DNA of 64,000 nucleotides, from positions 558,001 to 622,000 of the forward strand of contig NZ_RCWT01000009.1 in the NCBI RefSeq assembly GCF_003688595.1. Direction: 5' to 3'. The notes below the pieces were generated by a model. It was not told the DNA's origin and ran no database searches. It saw only the letters and a list, made by a program, of their open reading frames with translations. This document shows, piece by piece, positions 60,908 to 64,000 of this stretch. Source of the DNA: Sphingomonas sp. PP-F2F-G114-C0414 (GTDB lineage Bacteria; Pseudomonadota; Alphaproteobacteria; Sphingomonadales; Sphingomonadaceae). Position 1 is the first letter of the stretch. Each line of letters begins with the position of its first letter. The position numbers and the translations under genes are program-made.

Positions 60908-61525
60908 ATGATGCGTATAGTGACGCAAACAGGGGCGGAAATGCCGATCGAAACTGCGATCGAAGCCACCATCGACAACGGGGGACTATTGGCCGGACTT
61001 GTCGGCGGCGTCGATGTGCGTGCGATCGGCGGCGTCATCAAGTGGTTCGACGTGACCCGTGGGTTCGGCTTCGCCGTCGCGGACGACGACAGCGTTGGCG
61101 ATATCCTCGTCCATTTCTCCGTCCTGCAGCCTCATGGCCGCCGCAGTCTGCCCGAGGGCGCACGGATCGAGACCTTGTCGGTTCAGCGTGGGCGCGGGTT
61201 CCAGGCGCGCGAGATCGTCTCGATCGACATGACCAACGCCGTCGCCGAGGTGGAGCGAACGTCGACATCGTCGCCGGACCGGGTCGATCCGATCGCGATG
61301 ATCGATGCCGCCGGGCCGTTCGAGCCGGTCGTCGTCAAATGGTTCAACCGCCTCAAGGGCTATGGCTTTCTCGTCCGTAGCGCAGACGGCTGCGATATAT
61401 TCGTCCATATGGAGACGCTGCGTCGCGCAGGGATCGAATCGGTCGAGCCCGACCAACCGCTCCGCGCGCGGGTCGTCGCAGGACGGAAGGGGCCGCTGGC
61501 GGTCGTGGTCGAAGAGGGTTTGTAA
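60908..61525 (+). CDS. Tandem cold-shock domain protein
   Basis: About 205 residues with two cold-shock OB folds. The first is IKWFDVTRGFGFAVADDDSV (RNP1 RGFGFAV) and ILVHFSVLQ (RNP2). The second is VKWFNRLKGYGFLV (RNP1 KGYGFLV) and DIFVHMETLR (RNP2). Such double-domain proteins are typical of alphaproteobacteria and bind single-stranded nucleic acid. AGGGG precedes the ATG-ATG. The stop overlaps the DUF192 start (TAATG). Confidence 0.93.
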   Translation: MMRIVTQTGAEMPIETAIEATIDNGGLLAGLVGGVDVRAIGGVIKWFDVTRGFGFAVADDDSVGDILVHFSVLQPHGRRSLPEGARIETLSVQRGRGFQAREIVSIDMTNAVAEVERTSTSSPDRVDPIAMIDAAGPFEPVVVKWFNRLKGYGFLVRSADGCDIFVHMETLRRAGIESVEPDQPLRARVVAGRKGPLAVVVEEGL

Positions 61526-62019
61526 TGAGCGTACTTGCCAAGGCCGGTCTGGCCGCGGTCCTGATTGGCGGAGCTGGAGCGGGCGGGGTCGCGTATATGC
61601 ATGCCGATACCAAGACCGAGAATGCCCCGGTGCTCACGCTCACTATCAAAAGCGCGAACGGCCCGCATGTGTTCGTCGTCGAGCGCGCGAAGACGGCGGC
61701 GGAACAAGAACGTGGGCTGATGTACCGGACCGATCTCAAACCCGATGGCGGGATGTTGTTCTGGCCCTATCCGGCGGACGGCGGCGCTCCGGTGAACGCG
61801 AACTTCTGGATGAAGAACACGCCGAGTCCGCTCGACATTCTCTACATCCGTGCAGACCGGACGATCGCCCGGATCGCGGACAACACCGTACCGTTTTCCG
61901 AGGCGCCGATCCCGTCGGGCGAACCGGTCGGCGCGGTGCTGGAACTGATGGGTGGACGGTCTGCGGAATTGGGGATCGCCGAGGGTGATCGCGTAACCTG
62001 GGACGAGAGCGCGAAGTAG
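61525..62019 (+). CDS. DUF192 family exported protein
   Basis: A 164-residue protein with an N-terminal signal or anchor helix (AKAGLAAVLIGGAGAGGVAYM). The DUF192 body has RTDLKPDGGMLFWPYP, FWMKNTPSPLDILYI and AVLELMGGRSAELGIAEGD. The family role is unknown. Its ATG shares a base with the stop of the cold-shock gene, so it is coupled to it. Confidence 0.9.
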   Translation: MSVLAKAGLAAVLIGGAGAGGVAYMHADTKTENAPVLTLTIKSANGPHVFVVERAKTAAEQERGLMYRTDLKPDGGMLFWPYPADGGAPVNANFWMKNTPSPLDILYIRADRTIARIADNTVPFSEAPIPSGEPVGAVLELMGGRSAELGIAEGDRVTWDESAK

Positions 62020-62090
62020 CGCGGTAGGGGCTGCCGGATCGCCGAGCCGGGCTGTGATGGGGAAGGCTGCGTCTCTACGCGGGTAACACG

Positions 62091-62143
62091 TTTCCCCGCA
62101 AAGGCGGGGACCAGACTGGGTTCCCTCTTTTGCGGGAGAACAA
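62091..62143. repeat. Paired palindromic repeat, family F1 (copy 4)
   Basis: CCCCGCAAAGGCGGGG plus ACCAGAC and a degraded inverse arm CCCTCTTTTGCGGGAG. It lies between the DUF192 and NDUFA12 genes. Confidence 0.75.
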
Positions 62144-62296
62144 GGGGGAGCGGCATGCCGGTCGAACGCCGGCACATCCCTTCTGCAAAAGGTAAGCACC
62201 GGCACGCCTCTCGAATTACACAGGAAGCGAGGCTTCGCCTGACCTCGGCCATCATCATGGTTGAAGCCCGCCCTCACTCGGGTTAAGCGCACCGGC

Positions 62297-62689
62297 ATGG
62301 GCTTTCTCGCATCGACTTTCACGTGGTGGAACGGCGCCACCCTCGGCACCAAATTCGGCTTGCGCAGCATGGCGAAGAAGGGCGAGGACGCGCTTGGCAA
62401 CGTCTATTACGAGGGCGGCAAGGATACCGCCGGCAACCCGCGTCGCTGGGTGATCTATCAGGGCGCGACTGACGCCAGCCGAGTCCCGCCCGCGTGGTTC
62501 AGCTGGTTGCATCATCAGGTCGACGACGTTCCCGAGCGCGCTTTGCCCCCGGTTCGCGCTTGGCAGAAGCCTGCGATTCCCAACATGACCGGTACCGCGC
62601 TCGCGTATCGGCCTTCGGGTGCGCTCGAAAAGGGCGGAACGCGTGCGGCGGCCACCGGTGACTACGAAGCCTGGGTCCCCGAAGGGTGA
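62297..62689 (+). CDS. NADH:ubiquinone oxidoreductase accessory subunit, NDUFA12 family
   Basis: A 130-residue protein. The family signature runs FTWWNGATLGTKFGLRSMAKKGEDALGNVYYEGG, RRWVIYQGATDASRVPPAWFSWLHHQVDDVP and YEAWVPEG. It is an accessory subunit on the matrix/cytoplasmic arm of respiratory complex I, shared by alphaproteobacteria and mitochondria. The inner ATG at 62297 fits the usual MGFLASTFTWWN start. It overlaps the DUF2155 start by four bases. Confidence 0.93.
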   Translation: MGFLASTFTWWNGATLGTKFGLRSMAKKGEDALGNVYYEGGKDTAGNPRRWVIYQGATDASRVPPAWFSWLHHQVDDVPERALPPVRAWQKPAIPNMTGTALAYRPSGALEKGGTRAAATGDYEAWVPEG

Positions 62690-63339
62690 ATTTGCGCTGG
62701 CTTGCCGCGGCCGTGCTGGTCGCGGTGCTGGGGATCGGCGGCTGGTTCGGCTATCGCGCGTTGCAGACGCCGAATAAGCCTGCCGGGGTCGTCCAGCAGG
62801 ATCTGCCGATGGCGGACGAGTCGGCGAGTTCCTCCGTCGAAACGATCGATACCGGGGCGGCGGCGATCGCGAATGGCGGAACGCCGATGGCGCAACGCGT
62901 TGCGGTGATCGGCATCCTGAACAAGCGAAATGGCGAAACGCACGACGTCACGCTGAAGCCCGGTCAGGCGACGCGGATGGGCGATGTGGTGCTGCGGCTG
63001 CGCGCCTGCGAACAGACCGCGCCGTGGGAGCAGGAGCAACTGACCGGCGCGTTCGTCCAGGTGCTGGTGCGCGGCGTCGACACGCATTGGCGCTGGACGT
63101 TTTCAGGCTGGCTCTACAAGGAACGCCCCGCGCTGAACGCGGTGCAGAACCCGGTCTACGACGTCTGGACCAAGAGTTGCGCGATGACGTTCCCCGCGAC
63201 CGGGCCCGATACCGCGTCCGATGCGGAGGCCTTGCCCGCCAAGCGATCGAGCGCGCGGAAGTCGCCGGCCGACGCCACGCCCGCAGCAGCCGATGCGCCG
63301 AGCGCGCCGTCGAGTGACGCGGCCAGCAACGCAACGTAA
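62686..63339 (+). CDS. DUF2155 family exported protein
   Basis: A 217-residue protein with an N-terminal membrane anchor (WLAAAVLVAVLGIGGWFGY). The DUF2155 body includes VIGILNKRNGETHDVTLKPGQATRMGDVVLRLRACEQTAPWEQE, HWRWTFSGWLYKERPALNAVQNPVYDVWTKSCAMTFP. The last 45 residues are Ala/Ser/Pro-rich and disordered. GTG start overlapping the NDUFA12 stop. The 3' 184 bases lie antisense to the end of aat. In other alphaproteobacteria this gene also sits beside NDUFA12 and aat. Confidence 0.9.
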   Translation: MNLRWLAAAVLVAVLGIGGWFGYRALQTPNKPAGVVQQDLPMADESASSSVETIDTGAAAIANGGTPMAQRVAVIGILNKRNGETHDVTLKPGQATRMGDVVLRLRACEQTAPWEQEQLTGAFVQVLVRGVDTHWRWTFSGWLYKERPALNAVQNPVYDVWTKSCAMTFPATGPDTASDAEALPAKRSSARKSPADATPAAADAPSAPSSDAASNAT

Positions 63340-63902
63340 TCCGCGCGATCGATTTCGACTGCGCCGAGCGAAGCGAGGTGCGAGGTCTGAAACTGACAAT
63401 CGAGCAGCGTGAACCCACCGACGCGCAGCCGTGCGACCAGATGCGCGAGCGCGACCTTCGAGGCATCGGTCGCGCGGCTGACCATGCTTTCGCCGAAGAA
63501 CGCGCGGCCCAGCGCGAGCCCATAGAGCCCGCCGACGAGCTTGCCGCCGTCCCAGCATTCGACCGAATGTGCGAAGCCCATAGCGTGCAGCGTCGTGAAG
63601 ACGCGTTCAATGCTCGCGTTGATCCAGGTCTCGGGCCGGCCAGCGACGCTTTCGGCGCAGAGCCGGAGAATTGGCTCGAAAGCGGTATCGACGGTGACCC
63701 GGAACCGGTCGGCGACGATCGTCTTGCGCAGCGACCGCGAGAGCCGGAACGAATCGAGCGGCAGCACGGCGCGGCGACGCGGCTCGACCCAGTAGACGCT
63801 GGCGGCATCGCGGCTGTCGGCCATCGGAAAGACGCCGACCGAGTATGCGCCGAGGACGAGCTGCGGGTCGAGTCCATTTTTCGGATCGAGACCCCCGTTC
63901 AT
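63156..63902 (-). CDS. aat: Leucyl/phenylalanyl-tRNA--protein transferase
   Basis: Transfers Leu or Phe from tRNA to proteins with N-terminal Lys or Arg, marking them for the ClpS-ClpAP N-degron route. A 248-residue protein: LVLGAYSVGVFPMADS, YWVEPRRRAVLPLDSFRLSRSLRKT, TWINASIERVFTTLHAMGFAHSVECWDGGKLVGGLYGLALGRAFFGESMVSRATDASKVAL and LLDCQFQTSHLASLGAVEI are all diagnostic. The C-terminus VSGPVAGNVIAQLLVQTS is conserved in alphaproteobacterial Aat. The 3' end overlaps the DUF2155 gene by 184 bases on the other strand. The ATG overlaps the upstream stop (ATGA). Confidence 0.93.
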   Translation of the reverse strand: MNGGLDPKNGLDPQLVLGAYSVGVFPMADSRDAASVYWVEPRRRAVLPLDSFRLSRSLRKTIVADRFRVTVDTAFEPILRLCAESVAGRPETWINASIERVFTTLHAMGFAHSVECWDGGKLVGGLYGLALGRAFFGESMVSRATDASKVALAHLVARLRVGGFTLLDCQFQTSHLASLGAVEIDRADYVALLAASLDGALGASAAAGVASAGDFRALDRLAGKASASDAVSGPVAGNVIAQLLVQTS

Positions 63903-64000
63903 GCGGCCAGCCGTTGTTCGATCCGCCGCCACAGATCGGCGAACGCGCGCGCCGCCGACGACTTTGGCAAGAAGACACCGACCGGTGCGCGCCGCGATGC
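63899..64000 (-). CDS. C-terminal end of an unidentified gene upstream of aat
   Basis: An open frame enters from the right edge and ends in TGA at 63899-63901, overlapping the aat ATG. The last 33 residues include APVGVFLPKSSAARAFADLW and end RRIEQRLAA. Only the C-terminus is present, so the protein cannot be named. The ATGA overlap suggests it is co-translated with aat. Confidence 0.6.
   Translation of the reverse strand, partial: ASRRAPVGVFLPKSSAARAFADLWRRIEQRLAA

Overview
The window is GC-rich chromosomal DNA from an alphaproteobacterium, most likely Sphingomonas or a close relative in Sphingomonadaceae. This rests on the mix of lineage-typical genes (TIGR02300/FYDLN-acid protein, DUF2794, NDUFA12, DUF2155, DUF192, PdhC/LpdA, tandem cold-shock protein, RcnB-type and fasciclin proteins) and on abundant intergenic palindromes of a kind seen in sphingomonads. 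It is mostly core genome: I see no transposase, prophage, integrase, plasmid or CRISPR signature.

Layout. 1-6.9 kb: end of glycine dehydrogenase subunit 2, a membrane protein, a DMT exporter, an archaeal/eukaryote-type prolyl-tRNA synthetase, a VOC protein, a PA0069-type radical SAM protein, an outer-membrane barrel protein and a small ORF. 7.0-12.9 kb: tRNA-Leu(UAA) interrupted by a group I intron, ihfB, rpsA, a SemiSWEET, cmk-aroA, the FYDLN-acid gene and tRNA-Ala. 13-17.5 kb: GDSL autotransporter esterase, Pit phosphate transporter and an in-frame NUDIX-DUF47 gene. 17.6-20.4 kb: LplT-like MFS, pgsA, moaD-moaE. 20.4-26.5 kb: two fasciclin proteins, divergent oxyR/ahpC-ahpD, TauE/SafE permease, cysE, DUF2794. 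26.6-30 kb: divergent pncB/pncA (NAD salvage) and a GH130 enzyme. 30-34 kb: EF-hand lipoprotein with a two-component system, and a Cys-rich secreted protein. 34-43 kb: rpoB-rpoC with a promoter and a possible attenuator. 43-49.2 kb: hemerythrin-like protein, VanY-type peptidase, RluA-type pseudouridine synthase, ArfB, free-Met-sulfoxide reductase, RcnB-like protein, polytopic membrane protein. 49.5-53 kb: pdhC-(small membrane protein)-(thioesterase)-lpdA operon. 53-60 kb: universal stress protein, PAS/HTH regulator, M28 peptidase, GGDEF-EAL protein, fatty-acyl-AMP ligase. 60-64 kb: recX, tandem cold-shock protein, DUF192, NDUFA12, DUF2155, aat and the end of an unidentified gene.

The features most worth a second look are: (i) the rpoBC 5' leader, which has a consensus promoter, a 22-codon leader ORF and a terminator-like hairpin whose loop carries the leader stop codon; (ii) the group I intron in tRNA-Leu(UAA); (iii) a 184-bp antisense overlap between the 3' ends of aat and the DUF2155 gene in which both coding sequences look constrained; (iv) NUDIX and DUF47 domains in one frame with a strong internal Shine-Dalgarno; and (v) about nineteen paired palindromic elements, eleven of which share a GAAN loop and a CCCAG-like tail although their stems differ.
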